Shown here: positions 17,850 through 26,419 of the stretch, piece by piece
How the letters are laid out: each line of letters begins with the position of its first letter
How positions within the stretch are numbered: position 1 is the first letter of the stretch
DNA from: Dyadobacter sandarakinus
Lineage (GTDB): Bacteria; Bacteroidota; Bacteroidia; Cytophagales; Spirosomataceae
Assembly (NCBI RefSeq): GCF_016894445.1
Contig: NZ_CP056775.1
Span: 5,885,001-5,949,000 of the forward strand
Reading direction: 5' to 3'
DNA length: 64,000 nucleotides
Program-made: the position numbers and the translations under genes
Notes under the pieces: model-generated
The model's input: only the letters and a program-made list of their open reading frames with translations
The model's database searches: none
What the model was told of the DNA's origin: nothing

Positions 17850-18620
17850 TCACCAGTTATTGGAAACATTGTCATTCTTCTGCATCATATCCATGACCTG
17901 ATCGTACGACAGGTCGGGGAGGGCGGCTACTTTGCCGATCACCATAATAGCCGGTGAGCTCATCTCGCTCACTTTGCTGAGCGGTACGATGTTGCTGATT
18001 TTGCCCGTTACCACTTTCTGGTTTTCAAGCGTGCCATTTTGTATAATGGAAATGGGCTCGTCGAGCTTACCCAGGCCGGAGTACATAGCTACAATTTCGT
18101 TTAGCTTATGCAGACCCATCAGTACCACTACCGTGGCCGAAGACTGGGCTGCGAGGTAAAGGTCCTTGGATAGCTCGTGTGCCTTGGTAGTACCCGTAAT
18201 TACCCAGAAACTTTCACTGACTCCCCGAGAAGTAAGCGGAATGCCGGCGTAGGCAGGTACTGCGTAGCTGCTGGATATGCCGGGAATCACCTCTGTGGCT
18301 ATGCCGTACCGGGCTGCATACATCAGTTCCTCATATCCCCGTCCGAAAATAAAGGAGTCGCCGCCTTTGAGCCGGACCACTTCTCCGTGGGATTGAGCAA
18401 AAGTCACGATCAATGCATTGATTTCATCCTGGCCGCAGCTGGTCTTGCCAAATCTTTTTCCGACAAGCACCTTCACGCAATCATCAGGGCAGTATTCAAG
18501 CAGGGAGGGATGTGCGAGAGAGTCGTACAGCACCACGCGGGCTTTCTGCAGTGCCTTGATTCCTTTTAAGGTAATGAGGTCAGGATCACCGGGGCCGGCG
18601 CCTATCAATGTGAGTTTCAT
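17850..18620 (-). CDS. cobA: uroporphyrinogen-III C-methyltransferase (SUMT)
   Basis: 256 residues from the ATG at 18620, where the family start MKLTLIGAGPGDPDLITLKG begins; nine extra codons upstream are not needed. Other landmarks: VRLKGGDSFIFGRGYEE, GISSSYAVPAYAGIPLT, ATVVVLMG. It makes precorrin-2 from uroporphyrinogen III with two SAM, the first step to siroheme. It is the last gene of the leftward sulfur operon, next to the siroheme-dependent sulfite reductase. No complete precorrin-2 dehydrogenase/ferrochelatase is in the window; only a remnant domain is seen in the permease at 26420-27577. Confidence 0.95.
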   Translation of the reverse strand: MKLTLIGAGPGDPDLITLKGIKALQKARVVLYDSLAHPSLLEYCPDDCVKVLVGKRFGKTSCGQDEINALIVTFAQSHGEVVRLKGGDSFIFGRGYEELMYAARYGIATEVIPGISSSYAVPAYAGIPLTSRGVSESFWVITGTTKAHELSKDLYLAAQSSATVVVLMGLHKLNEIVAMYSGLGKLDEPISIIQNGTLENQKVVTGKISNIVPLSKVSEMSSPAIMVIGKVAALPDLSYDQVMDMMQKNDNVSNNW

Positions 18621-18634
18621 AGGAGAGAGGACTC

Positions 18635-18694
18635 CGGCTTCTGGCATCCGGTTGTCAGATTTTTATAAAACCAACAACCGGATGCCGAAAGCCG
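18635..18694. repeat. long inverted repeat between sulfite reductase and SUMT genes
   Basis: Stem CGGCTT-ct-GGCATCCGGTTGT (18635-18655) pairs with its complement (18674-18694) with one 2-base mismatch, loop 18 bases. It fills most of the 82-base spacer and has no T-run, so it is more likely an mRNA-processing or stability hairpin than a terminator. The 11-mer CTGGCATCCGG recurs in another spacer of the same operon (23554-23564). A smaller stem (GACAGT/ACTGTC, 18694-18711) spans the stop codon of the reductase. Confidence 0.7.
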
Positions 18695-18702
18695 ACAGTC
18701 AT

Positions 18703-20931
18703 TTAACTGTCTTTTCCAAAGCTTAGCTCCTGCAATGCAGGTTCGCCGGTTTCCACAAGCTGTGCTTCGCGGGTAGTGCGAACAAAGTCAAGGAATTTGC
18801 CGGCAGTTTGTATAAAGTACGTAGCAAACTCCTGAGTAGGCTCAAATTTATTGATGCTGAAAGCCAGCGCCTTGAAAGGTGTTTCTGCTTTTTCAGGCAA
18901 GTCGAAGGCTGCCGGTGTTTCGTACCTGAACTCATGACCAAAGTTCGCTTCAAAGTCATTCACGATACCATACTGTGTGTTGAGGTTCACATCTTTGGTC
19001 ATCAGAAGGCCTTTTGCACCGGTAATCAGCACATTATATGCATGGTAAATCGCGTCGGCCCAAATGCCCGACTCGTAGTTTTCTTTGGCAAGGTTCAGTT
19101 TTTCCTGACCTTCGGTGATCGTGGTAGCTACCAGGTCCACCAGAACACTCGCGCATTCTCCAACCCCGATCTCAGTTTTGAAAAGCTCATCGTGGTCCCA
19201 ATCCCGGTAGTCGTCATCCGACAAGGTCGTGAGGTCTGCCAGTGGTTTCAGTAGTTGGAAAAAGTAATTCTTAGTCTGGCGCAGGTAATACTGGTTATAG
19301 TATTCGCCATCATATGCATTTGCTTCAAAGTCATTGAATAACATCCGGAGTGCCTCTGGTCCGCGCTTGGTAGGAACTTTGATTACCTTATCACCAATCA
19401 GACCGACGCCGTCACCTGAAAATCCACCGCCGAGCAATACCTGCAAAGCAGGTAGTACCAGCTTGCCGTTTTTGATCGAACTTCCGTGGAAACCGATGTT
19501 GCACGCATTGTGTTGCCCGCAACCGTTCATACAACCACTGATTTTGATTTTGATATCCTGGTTATAAATCATTTCAGGATATTCATCACGCATTACATCT
19601 TCCAGAACGCGCGTAATGCCATAGCTGCTGGAAATTGCCAGGTTGCACGTATCAGTTCCGGGGCAGGTAGTGATATCCATGGTACTATCAAAGCCCGGAG
19701 CCGCCAGGCCCAGCTTTGCCAGCTCATGATAGATCGCCACCAGGTCTTCGCCTTTTACAAACCGGAGAATATAGCCCTGATTTACCGTAACCCGGATGTC
19801 GTCGGCAGCATATTTGCGGACAACGTCAGCGAGGCTGCGTGCCGTAGACGAGTGCATGTCACCAAGCAAAACCCGCAGCTGTACCGCATACCAGCCTTTT
19901 TGTTTTTGTTCAAAAGTATTGGTACGCAGCCATTTAGTAAAAATACCGAGCTTGTCAGCATCAATGCTTTCAGCTGCAATTTTCAGAATATCTGCTTCGG
20001 TCAGAGAGGGGCGAGCCGCATAGTTAATGGATTCGGCCTTTTCTGTACCAAACAGGTCTTCGGGAATTGTAAACACTTTGTTCTTGAGCGCCACACGTTG
20101 TTCTTCCACCCGTGCCAGCATTTCTTCCAGGCCCAGGTCGTTGAGAAGGAACTTCATCCGTGCCTTGTGGCGGCGCACACGCTCTCCGTAACGATCAAAA
20201 ACACGCAGTAATGCCTCGATAAAAGGAATTACATCTTTTTCTTCCAGGAACTCGAATGCAGTTTGAGCAGAAAAAGGCTGCGCGCCCAATCCGCCGCCAA
20301 TCAGCACTTTATATCCTTTTACAGCTTCACCAGCTGCGTTTACGCCCATTTTGGCGATAAGACCGACGTCATGAATAAACGCAAGCGCAGAGTCTTTCTC
20401 ACTGGAAGAAACCGCAATTTTGAATTTCCGTCCCATATCCTGGTTAATCGGATTGCGGAGGAAATATTGGAATATGGAATGTGTAAGCGGAGTTACATCA
20501 AAAGGCTCATCCGGATCAATACCAGCTACCGAGGAGGCAGTTACGTTACGGATCGTATTTCCGCAAGCTTCTTTCAGGGTAATACCGGCATCTTCAAGAT
20601 CTGCCCAGAGCTGGGGCGAATCGGAAAGCTTTACAAAATGCAGCTGAATATCCTGGCGGGTGGTAGCATGCAGGTTCCCGGTAGCATATTTGTCCGAAGT
20701 ATCCGCAATGCGCACCAGCTGGTCGGCAGTAATGCGGCCATAGGGCAGCTTAATTCGGATCATCTGCACACCCGGCTGGCGCTGACCGTAAACACCGCGT
20801 GTCAGGCGGAACTTACGAAAAGCTTCTTCCGGCGTTTCTCCCGTATTAAATGCATTGATTTTTTGATTCAAATCAATGATATCACGCTTTGCTACGGCGG
20901 ATACTTTGTCAGAAATGATTATCTCGCTCAT
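18703..20931 (-). CDS. siroheme/4Fe-4S sulfite (or nitrite) reductase with C-terminal HEPN-like tail
   Basis: 742 residues. Two ferredoxin-like and two siroheme-binding halves are recognisable: YGQRQPGVQMIRIKLPYG, the NIRNVTASSVAGI segment, and the cluster cysteines in TCPGTDTC and CMNGCGQHN at about residues 423-470. It reduces sulfite to sulfide by six electrons; the surrounding cys genes favour sulfite over nitrite. The region after about residue 590 is not part of the usual reductase. It contains ENYESGIWADAIYHAYNVL and is helical, resembling a HEPN domain. The protein is therefore about 150-180 residues longer than a standalone enzyme. Divergence from single-subunit CysI is clear, so no symbol is given. 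Confidence 0.88.
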   Translation of the reverse strand: MSEIIISDKVSAVAKRDIIDLNQKINAFNTGETPEEAFRKFRLTRGVYGQRQPGVQMIRIKLPYGRITADQLVRIADTSDKYATGNLHATTRQDIQLHFVKLSDSPQLWADLEDAGITLKEACGNTIRNVTASSVAGIDPDEPFDVTPLTHSIFQYFLRNPINQDMGRKFKIAVSSSEKDSALAFIHDVGLIAKMGVNAAGEAVKGYKVLIGGGLGAQPFSAQTAFEFLEEKDVIPFIEALLRVFDRYGERVRRHKARMKFLLNDLGLEEMLARVEEQRVALKNKVFTIPEDLFGTEKAESINYAARPSLTEADILKIAAESIDADKLGIFTKWLRTNTFEQKQKGWYAVQLRVLLGDMHSSTARSLADVVRKYAADDIRVTVNQGYILRFVKGEDLVAIYHELAKLGLAAPGFDSTMDITTCPGTDTCNLAISSSYGITRVLEDVMRDEYPEMIYNQDIKIKISGCMNGCGQHNACNIGFHGSSIKNGKLVLPALQVLLGGGFSGDGVGLIGDKVIKVPTKRGPEALRMLFNDFEANAYDGEYYNQYYLRQTKNYFFQLLKPLADLTTLSDDDYRDWDHDELFKTEIGVGECASVLVDLVATTITEGQEKLNLAKENYESGIWADAIYHAYNVLITGAKGLLMTKDVNLNTQYGIVNDFEANFGHEFRYETPAAFDLPEKAETPFKALAFSINKFEPTQEFATYFIQTAGKFLDFVRTTREAQLVETGEPALQELSFGKDS

Positions 20932-21119
20932 GGTATGATGGTATTCTATATTTTGCTGTTGTTGTCACCAACAACTTCGTGATTCTATGCGCTTATGCGG
21001 TCGGCACTTGCAATGTTGCTGGTAACAAGCGCCAGCATTAACCAGCTTTGTGAATTTGCGTGTGACAACACCAGTACCGGATTAAACTTGCTTCAACCTT
21101 ACCGGCAATGATCTTTCAC

Positions 21120-22364
21120 TTACCCGATCATGCAGGCTCCTACGGTCACGTTTGATGTTTCATCAATCAGGATAGCCGCACCATTTGCCCGGTTTATCTG
21201 ATACGGATCATAAGCGATCGGCTGGGCAGTACGGATGGCAATCCTGGCTACATCATTCAGTTTGAGGCTGTCCACTTCATCTTGCTTCTCGTAAGAATTG
21301 ATATCGATCTGGTACTCAATATCGCGGATTGAACAACGTGACCTTGCGGTACCATGCTGGATAATATATTTATTACCTGCTTTTAATGGTTTCCGATCAT
21401 CCATCCAGCACACGAGCGCCTCAATATCCTGGCTTACGATAGGGGAGTTGTTGATCGACACGATGGTATCCCCGCGACTGATATCAATGTTATCTTCAAG
21501 AAGAATAGTCACTGAATCCAGAACAGACGCCTCCTCTATTTCGTTTCCGCCAAACTCGATTTTGGCAATCTTCGATTCTCTTTCTGAGGGAAGTACCTTG
21601 ATCAGGTCACCTTTTTTGAATGAGCCGCTCTGTACCCGGCCGGCATAGCCGCGGTAATCGTGCAGGTCGTCTGTCTGCGGCCGGATCACGTATTGTACCG
21701 CAAAACGCCCGTCTTCCAGGTTCTGGTCTTTGAGCACATTTACGTTTTCCAAAACAGAAAGCAATGTTTCTCCTGTATACCAGCTCATTCCCTCAGACCG
21801 ATCTACGATATTGTCCCCATTCAATGCACTTACCGGTATGATCGTCAGGTCTTTGATAGCCAGTTTGGTTGCCAGGTCCTGGTAAGTTTTCGCAATTTCA
21901 AGAAAGGCATCTTCAGAGTACCCGATCAGGTCCATTTTATTGATGGCCACAATCACGTGCGGAATGCCGAGCATGGAAGCGATCAGCGAGTGCCGGCGGG
22001 TTTGTTCCACAACGCCGTGACGGGCATCCACGAGAATGATCGCCAGGTCGGCATTGGAAGCACCTGTCACCATGTTGCGCGTGTACTGGATATGGCCGGG
22101 CGCATCAATACTGATAAACTTCCTGTTGGGAGTCTGGAAATATTTGTAGGCAACATCGATGGTAATACCCTGCTCGCGCTCGGAACGCAATCCATCTGTC
22201 AGCAGTGCGAGGTCAATTTCGCCTGCATTGCGTGTTTTGCTGGCCCGCTCAATGGCTTCCATCTGGTCAGCCAGTATGTTTTTTGTGTCAAAAAGCAGAC
22301 GCCCGATGAGGGTACTTTTACCATCATCTACGGAGCCTGCGGTTATAAATCTTAGTAAGTCCAC
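21120..22364 (-). CDS. cysN: sulfate adenylyltransferase subunit 1 (GTPase)
   Basis: About 414 residues from a GTG at 22364 (MDLLRFITAGSVDDGKST). The longer open frame to 22442 reads through a simple repeat (22381-22427), so the extra N-terminus is unlikely to be real. EF-Tu-like GTPase motifs: GSVDDGKST (P-loop), DAPGH, NKMD. With CysD it forms ATP sulfurylase, making APS from sulfate and ATP, driven by GTP hydrolysis. No APS-kinase (CysC) domain is fused. Located between cysD and the sulfite reductase gene, same strand. Confidence 0.93.
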   Translation of the reverse strand: MDLLRFITAGSVDDGKSTLIGRLLFDTKNILADQMEAIERASKTRNAGEIDLALLTDGLRSEREQGITIDVAYKYFQTPNRKFISIDAPGHIQYTRNMVTGASNADLAIILVDARHGVVEQTRRHSLIASMLGIPHVIVAINKMDLIGYSEDAFLEIAKTYQDLATKLAIKDLTIIPVSALNGDNIVDRSEGMSWYTGETLLSVLENVNVLKDQNLEDGRFAVQYVIRPQTDDLHDYRGYAGRVQSGSFKKGDLIKVLPSERESKIAKIEFGGNEIEEASVLDSVTILLEDNIDISRGDTIVSINNSPIVSQDIEALVCWMDDRKPLKAGNKYIIQHGTARSRCSIRDIEYQIDINSYEKQDEVDSLKLNDVARIAIRTAQPIAYDPYQINRANGAAILIDETSNVTVGACMIG

Positions 22365-22380
22365 GGGGGCAATTTTGAAT

Positions 22381-22427
22381 GACTGAATGATTGAATTTTG
22401 AATGAGTGAGTTAGTGAATGAGTGAAT
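22381..22427 (-). repeat. simple ACTCA/TGAGT-type repeat before cysN
   Basis: About 45 bases of loosely periodic TGAATGAGTGAGTTAGTGA on the plus strand. The reverse complement (ACTCATTCACTAACTCACTCA) resembles the stretch at 63185-63233 in front of lpxB, including the shared 11-mer ACTAACTCACT. Read in the cysN frame it would give a Ser/Ile/Gln-rich extension, which I reject as coding. Confidence 0.6.
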
Positions 22428-22460
22428 ATTTTGCCTCGTCATGCTCAGCCGGCCTCATTG

Positions 22461-22549
22461 GTCATGCTGAGCGCAGTCGAAGCACCCACCTTGTCATGCT
22501 GAGCGCAGTCGAAGCACTTCCTTTGTCACCCTGAGCGGAGTCGAAGGGC
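22461..22549 (+). repeat. three tandem 32-bp-spaced GTCATGCTGAGCGCAGTCGAAG repeats
   Basis: Units start at 22461, 22493 and 22525, exactly 32 bases apart. The first two share the 25-base core GTCATGCTGAGCGCAGTCGA-AGCAC exactly; the third is GTCACCCTGAGCGGAGTCGA-AGGGC. A partial, diverged copy begins at 22438. They lie between cysN and cysD and reach almost to the cysD stop codon. Similar phrases are familiar to me from intergenic regions of many Bacteroidota genomes; their role is unknown. Confidence 0.85.
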
Positions 22550-22552
22550 TCC

Positions 22553-23512
22553 TTAAAAATACCCTCCCTTTTTCCGATCCTCCATGGCAGCTTCGGTCTG
22601 CTGGTCGTCAATGCGGGTTTCACCTCTTTCGCTGATCCTTGAAACTGCAATCTCAGCAATAACTTCGTCCAGGGTAAAAGCATCGGATTCAACAGCTGCG
22701 GTACACGTCATGTCACCCACCGTGCGGAACCTTACCTGCCTTGTAACAATCTGGTCTTCGCTATCCTTCTCAATGACCGGGGTATTGTAAAGAAGCTTTC
22801 CGTCTCTCAGGATCATTTCGCGCTGATGTGCAAAATAGATTGACGGGAGTGTGATATTTTCTCTTTTCAGATAATTCCAGACATCCAGTTCGGTCCAGTT
22901 GGAGATCGGGAAAACGCGCACGTTTTCGCCTTTCTGGATGCGTCCGTTGAAAAGGTTCCAGAGCTCGGGCCGCTGGCGTTTCGGATCCCACTGGCCAAAT
23001 TCATCGCGGAATGAGAAGATGCGCTCCTTTGCACGTGCTTTTTCTTCATCCCGGCGGGCTCCGCCAATGCAGGCATCAAACTCAAATTCTTCAATCGTGT
23101 CCAGCAAAGTGTAAGTCTGCAGCCAGTTACGACTTGCATTTTTACCTGTTTGCTCTTTCAGCCCTTTGGCTTTGATGGTGTCTTCCACAAACCGCACGAT
23201 CAACCTTGCTCCGGTTGTCTCGGCCAGGTTGTCGCGGTAGCTGATCGCTTCGGCGAAGTTGTGGCCTGTATCCACGTGCACCAGCGGAAAAGGGATTTTT
23301 CCGGGAGCAAAGGCTTTCTGAGCCAGGTGGACGAGGGTTATAGAGTCTTTTCCTCCTGAAAACAAAAGCGCCGGGCGCTCAAACTGCCCTGCAACCTCCC
23401 GCATGATATAAATGGCCTCAGCTTCAAGCTGATCCAGGTAATCCGGAGTTCTACGGCTTTGAAGCGCATCGGAATTTAACAATCCGGAGGCCTCTGTAAC
23501 TGAAATAGACAT
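22553..23512 (-). CDS. cysD: sulfate adenylyltransferase subunit 2
   Basis: 319 residues from the ATG at 23512 (MSISVTEASGLLN); the longer frame to 23560 lies in repeat-like spacer. PP-loop motif FSGGKDSITLVHLA is followed by HVDTGHNFAEAI, and the C-terminus RKKGGYF is the family signature. Adenylyl-transferring catalytic subunit of ATP sulfurylase, acting with CysN. It is preceded by cysH and followed by a repeat-filled spacer to cysN. Confidence 0.95.
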   Translation of the reverse strand: MSISVTEASGLLNSDALQSRRTPDYLDQLEAEAIYIMREVAGQFERPALLFSGGKDSITLVHLAQKAFAPGKIPFPLVHVDTGHNFAEAISYRDNLAETTGARLIVRFVEDTIKAKGLKEQTGKNASRNWLQTYTLLDTIEEFEFDACIGGARRDEEKARAKERIFSFRDEFGQWDPKRQRPELWNLFNGRIQKGENVRVFPISNWTELDVWNYLKRENITLPSIYFAHQREMILRDGKLLYNTPVIEKDSEDQIVTRQVRFRTVGDMTCTAAVESDAFTLDEVIAEIAVSRISERGETRIDDQQTEAAMEDRKKGGYF

Positions 23513-23620
23513 ATTGGGCTTATTTTTAAAAATTAGACGTTGGCCGTCAGCACCTGGCATCCGGCCTTCGAATTATATTGATCTTGTAAAAAGCGGGCAT
23601 TGGTAGGCCCGTAGCAATCG

Positions 23621-24322
23621 CTACTTGGCATGCAGACCGCATTCTTTTTTGGACTCATCTTCCCACCACCACCTGCCGGCGCGAAAATCTTCTCCCTCCA
23701 TGATGGCCCTGGTGCATGGCGCGCAGCCGATACTCACAAAACCTTTGTCATGTAGCGGATTGTAGGGAAGTCCGTTGGTTTTTACGTATTGTTTTACTTC
23801 GTCAAAAGACCAGTGGAGGATCGGATGAAACTTCACGAGCTGGTGCGCTTCGTCCCATTCCAGCTGCGGCATATCGTGCCGGTTGCCCGACTGTTCCGCC
23901 CGGATACCCGTAACCCAGATCTTTGCACCTCTCAATGCCCGGTTCAGCGGCTCTACCTTGCGGATATAGCAGCATTCCTTGCGGTTTTCAATGGATTCGT
24001 AAAAGCTCAGCGGCCCTTTGGTGCTGACAAGTTCTTCTACGGCACTTGTCTGAGGATAGTAAACCTTGATCTTGGCATCATACCGGTTGTTGGTCTTCTG
24101 CAAAGTCATGTATGTTTCGGCAAACAGCCGGCCAGTATCCAGCGTGAAAATCTGGATGTTTAGGTTGTTTTTGAGGATAAAATCGGTGATAACCTGGTCT
24201 TCATAGCCCAGGCTTGTCGAAAATACCACTTCTCCGGGAAACAGGTCAGCCAGAATTGCCAGGCCTTCTGTCTCGCTTTTGCCTTCAATGGCAGCGTTGA
24301 GTGAATTTAATGTTTCGTTCAT
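23621..24322 (-). CDS. cysH: assimilatory APS reductase (4Fe-4S, CysH family)
   Basis: 233 residues. Reduces APS (adenylyl sulfate) to sulfite. Iron-sulfur ligands typical of the APS-type enzyme are present: Cys117-Cys118 (KECC) and Cys200/Cys203 (GCAPC); the catalytic cysteine is in the C-terminal ECGLH (Cys228). The nucleotide-binding STSLGYEDQV segment is near residue 35. Absence of a CysC kinase in the cluster agrees with APS rather than PAPS as substrate. The start codon lies 6 bases after the stop of the PIN toxin gene, so the two are on one transcript. Confidence 0.94.
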   Translation of the reverse strand: MNETLNSLNAAIEGKSETEGLAILADLFPGEVVFSTSLGYEDQVITDFILKNNLNIQIFTLDTGRLFAETYMTLQKTNNRYDAKIKVYYPQTSAVEELVSTKGPLSFYESIENRKECCYIRKVEPLNRALRGAKIWVTGIRAEQSGNRHDMPQLEWDEAHQLVKFHPILHWSFDEVKQYVKTNGLPYNPLHDKGFVSIGCAPCTRAIMEGEDFRAGRWWWEDESKKECGLHAK

Positions 24323-24328
24323 GGTGTA

Positions 24329-24775
24329 TTAATTCAAATCAAATCGGGCGACGTTCAGGAAATGGTTATGCAAATGGTCAAAGTCCCTGTCTGTCGTGAT
24401 CAGTATGGCATTCAATGTACTTGTTATCGCCGCAATCCACAGATCATTCTTTCCCATATTCCTTGCTGAAAGTTCCAGTCTCTTACCCGGTAACCTTCCC
24501 TGACTGAAAGCATCAATCTCAGCGTATCGGACAATGATGTCTTCTGTTAGTTCAGGAAATGGAATAAATGGCGTAACAAATTCTTCCAGATCCGTAATTT
24601 TTTGTTTTCCCCAACCATTCTGAATGGACAGGGACCGTAATTCGCCTATAATAATCGCCGGTAAAATAACCTGTGCTTCCGATTCATATATATCAAAAAC
24701 ACTTTCTATAACATAGCGAATAGCATTTTTTCTGAAATAGGCCAGAATGACGTTAGTGTCGAGCACATATATCAT
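24329..24775 (-). CDS. PIN-domain RNase toxin (VapC-like)
   Basis: 148 residues. PIN-domain acids are in place: Asp6 (YVLDTNVIL), Glu45 (IIGELRS), Asp111 (KNDLWIAA) and Asp129/Asp131 (TTDRDFD). Such toxins cleave specific RNAs, often tRNA, when freed from their antitoxin. The start codon overlaps the stop of the upstream antitoxin by 4 bases (ATGA). The pair is inserted between metZ-like and cysH genes with very short spacers and no visible promoter or terminator, so it is probably co-transcribed with the sulfur operon. Confidence 0.85.
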   Translation of the reverse strand: MIYVLDTNVILAYFRKNAIRYVIESVFDIYESEAQVILPAIIIGELRSLSIQNGWGKQKITDLEEFVTPFIPFPELTEDIIVRYAEIDAFSQGRLPGKRLELSARNMGKNDLWIAAITSTLNAILITTDRDFDHLHNHFLNVARFDLN

Positions 24776-25107
24776 TTAGTCAATTGCGAGAGCAGTAATT
24801 CAAGAGGCTCCTGTACATCCAGTTTTTTGATAAGCGCATCAAGCTTCTTTTTATCCAAACCAGTATATCCCTGTCTCTTGACCTGCTCCTGCAATGCTTC
24901 CTGTGCCGTCCTGTTCTGAAACTTCAACCATGCCTCAGCACGGTCTTTGTATAGTTCATTTTTAACGTATTCCTTATCCTCAACACCAGCCAGTTTCGCA
25001 GCCTGCTCGGCGGATACAAGATCCTTCTCGTAAAGATGCTTTGCAATGGAAAGTGAAATTTCCTTGCTGCTTAATTCGTCGGGTATTTCAATTGTTACAG
25101 TGTGCAT
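24772..25107 (-). CDS. antitoxin partner of the PIN-domain toxin
   Basis: 111 residues from the ATG at 25107 (MHTVTIEIPDELSSKE); the longer frame to 25149 overlaps metZ and lacks similarity. The start resembles the short beta-strand plus helix DNA-binding region of UPF0175-like antitoxins, followed by a helical, charged C-terminal half that would wrap the toxin. Located 25 bases after the metZ-like stop and overlapping the toxin gene by 4 bases. Confidence 0.75.
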   Translation of the reverse strand: MHTVTIEIPDELSSKEISLSIAKHLYEKDLVSAEQAAKLAGVEDKEYVKNELYKDRAEAWLKFQNRTAQEALQEQVKRQGYTGLDKKKLDALIKKLDVQEPLELLLSQLTK

Positions 25108-25132
25108 ATGTATGTATTGTTTTAAGTGTAAA

Positions 25133-26320
25133 TTACTCCAATATATCACTTTTCACGGACACCTCGACCGCCTGGGTGAAATCTTCGATCAGGTCGTCAA
25201 CATCTTCAAGACCGACCGAAATACGGATCAAACCTTCCGTTATTCCCAGAAGCTGCTTTTCCTCCGGTTTCAGTTTGGCGTGCGTCGTGGTATTCGGGTT
25301 GGTTACAATGGTGCGGGTATCTCCCAGGTTAGACGACAATGAGGCAATTTTCAATGCACTCATAAATCCGGATACACGCTCAAAGCCACCTTCCAGCTCA
25401 ATGGTCACGATGGCGCCGCCACCGCTCATCTGTTTTTTGGCCAGTTCATATTGCGGATGCGATTCCAGGAACGGGTACTTTACCTGCTTGACATCAGGAT
25501 GCTGATCCAGGGCTGCTGCAAGCTTTAATGCATTGGAAACATGCTTCTCCATTCTCAGATTCAGCGTTTCCAGACTTTTACTCAGTACCCAGGCATTAAA
25601 AGGAGACATAGACGGTCCGGTCTGGCGACAGAAAAACCGAAGCTCCTTGATATATTGTTTTTTGCCTACAACTACTCCGCCGAGTACTCGGCCCTGCCCG
25701 TCCATCCATTTGGTAGCCGAGTGTACAATCAGGTCTGCACCAAAGTCCGACGGATTCTGAAGTGCAGGGGATGCAAAGCAGTTGTCGACGTTGAAGATCA
25801 GGTTATGTTTTTTACAAATACGCCCGATCATTTCCAGGTCTACCAGGTCGAGGCCGGGATTGGAAGGTGTTTCGAGGTAAATCATACGCGTATTTGGCTG
25901 CACGGCTGCTTCCCACGCTTCTTCACTTGCATCAGCATCCAGATAAGTGTGCGTAATGCCCCACTTGCTGACGATCTGCGTGATGATCTGGTGAGCCGAG
26001 CCAAAAAGCGAGCGGCTGGCAATCAAATGGTCTCCGGTTTTCAGCAAACCGGCGATACTTGCAAATACTGCCGCCATACCCGTAGCAGTGGCAACGCCAT
26101 CCTCACAGTCTTCCAGCACGCAAACCTTGTCCACAAACTCCTGGACGCTGGGATTGGAAAAACGGCTGTAAATGTTACCTTCTTCCGACTCGTCGAAAAG
26201 GGCTTTTCCTTGTTCGGCACTTTCAAAAGTGAAGCTGCTAGTCAGAAACAAAGGAGTGGAATGTTCGCGGTACTGCGACTTTTTGGTCTGGGTACGGATT
26301 GCTTTGGTTTGCTTTTTCAT
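25133..26320 (-). CDS. metZ: trans-sulfuration PLP enzyme, O-succinyl/O-acetylhomoserine sulfhydrylase type
   Basis: 395 residues, full length for the Cys/Met metabolism PLP family. Landmarks: YSRFSNPSVQEF, the GVATATGMAAVFA segment, NVDNCFASPALQNP, and the PLP lysine in HSATKWMDGQGRVLGG. It likely joins sulfide to O-succinylhomoserine or O-acetylhomoserine to give homocysteine, which fits its place at the sulfide end of the operon; cystathionine gamma-synthase is the main alternative. It is followed within 25 bases by the toxin-antitoxin pair. Confidence 0.85.
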   Translation of the reverse strand: MKKQTKAIRTQTKKSQYREHSTPLFLTSSFTFESAEQGKALFDESEEGNIYSRFSNPSVQEFVDKVCVLEDCEDGVATATGMAAVFASIAGLLKTGDHLIASRSLFGSAHQIITQIVSKWGITHTYLDADASEEAWEAAVQPNTRMIYLETPSNPGLDLVDLEMIGRICKKHNLIFNVDNCFASPALQNPSDFGADLIVHSATKWMDGQGRVLGGVVVGKKQYIKELRFFCRQTGPSMSPFNAWVLSKSLETLNLRMEKHVSNALKLAAALDQHPDVKQVKYPFLESHPQYELAKKQMSGGGAIVTIELEGGFERVSGFMSALKIASLSSNLGDTRTIVTNPNTTTHAKLKPEEKQLLGITEGLIRISVGLEDVDDLIEDFTQAVEVSVKSDILE

Positions 26321-26419
26321 TGGTCAGCAATGTGCTGTCAGCGAAATGCTTTCAGCTTTTATATAGTAAGATTTTTATTTTCTCTTGAAAGTTGATGCTG
26401 AAGTGTTGACTGCCTGACT

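Noticed and set aside
22365-22442. N-terminal extension of CysN
   Set aside because: Encoded by a simple repeat; the family start is the GTG at 22364.
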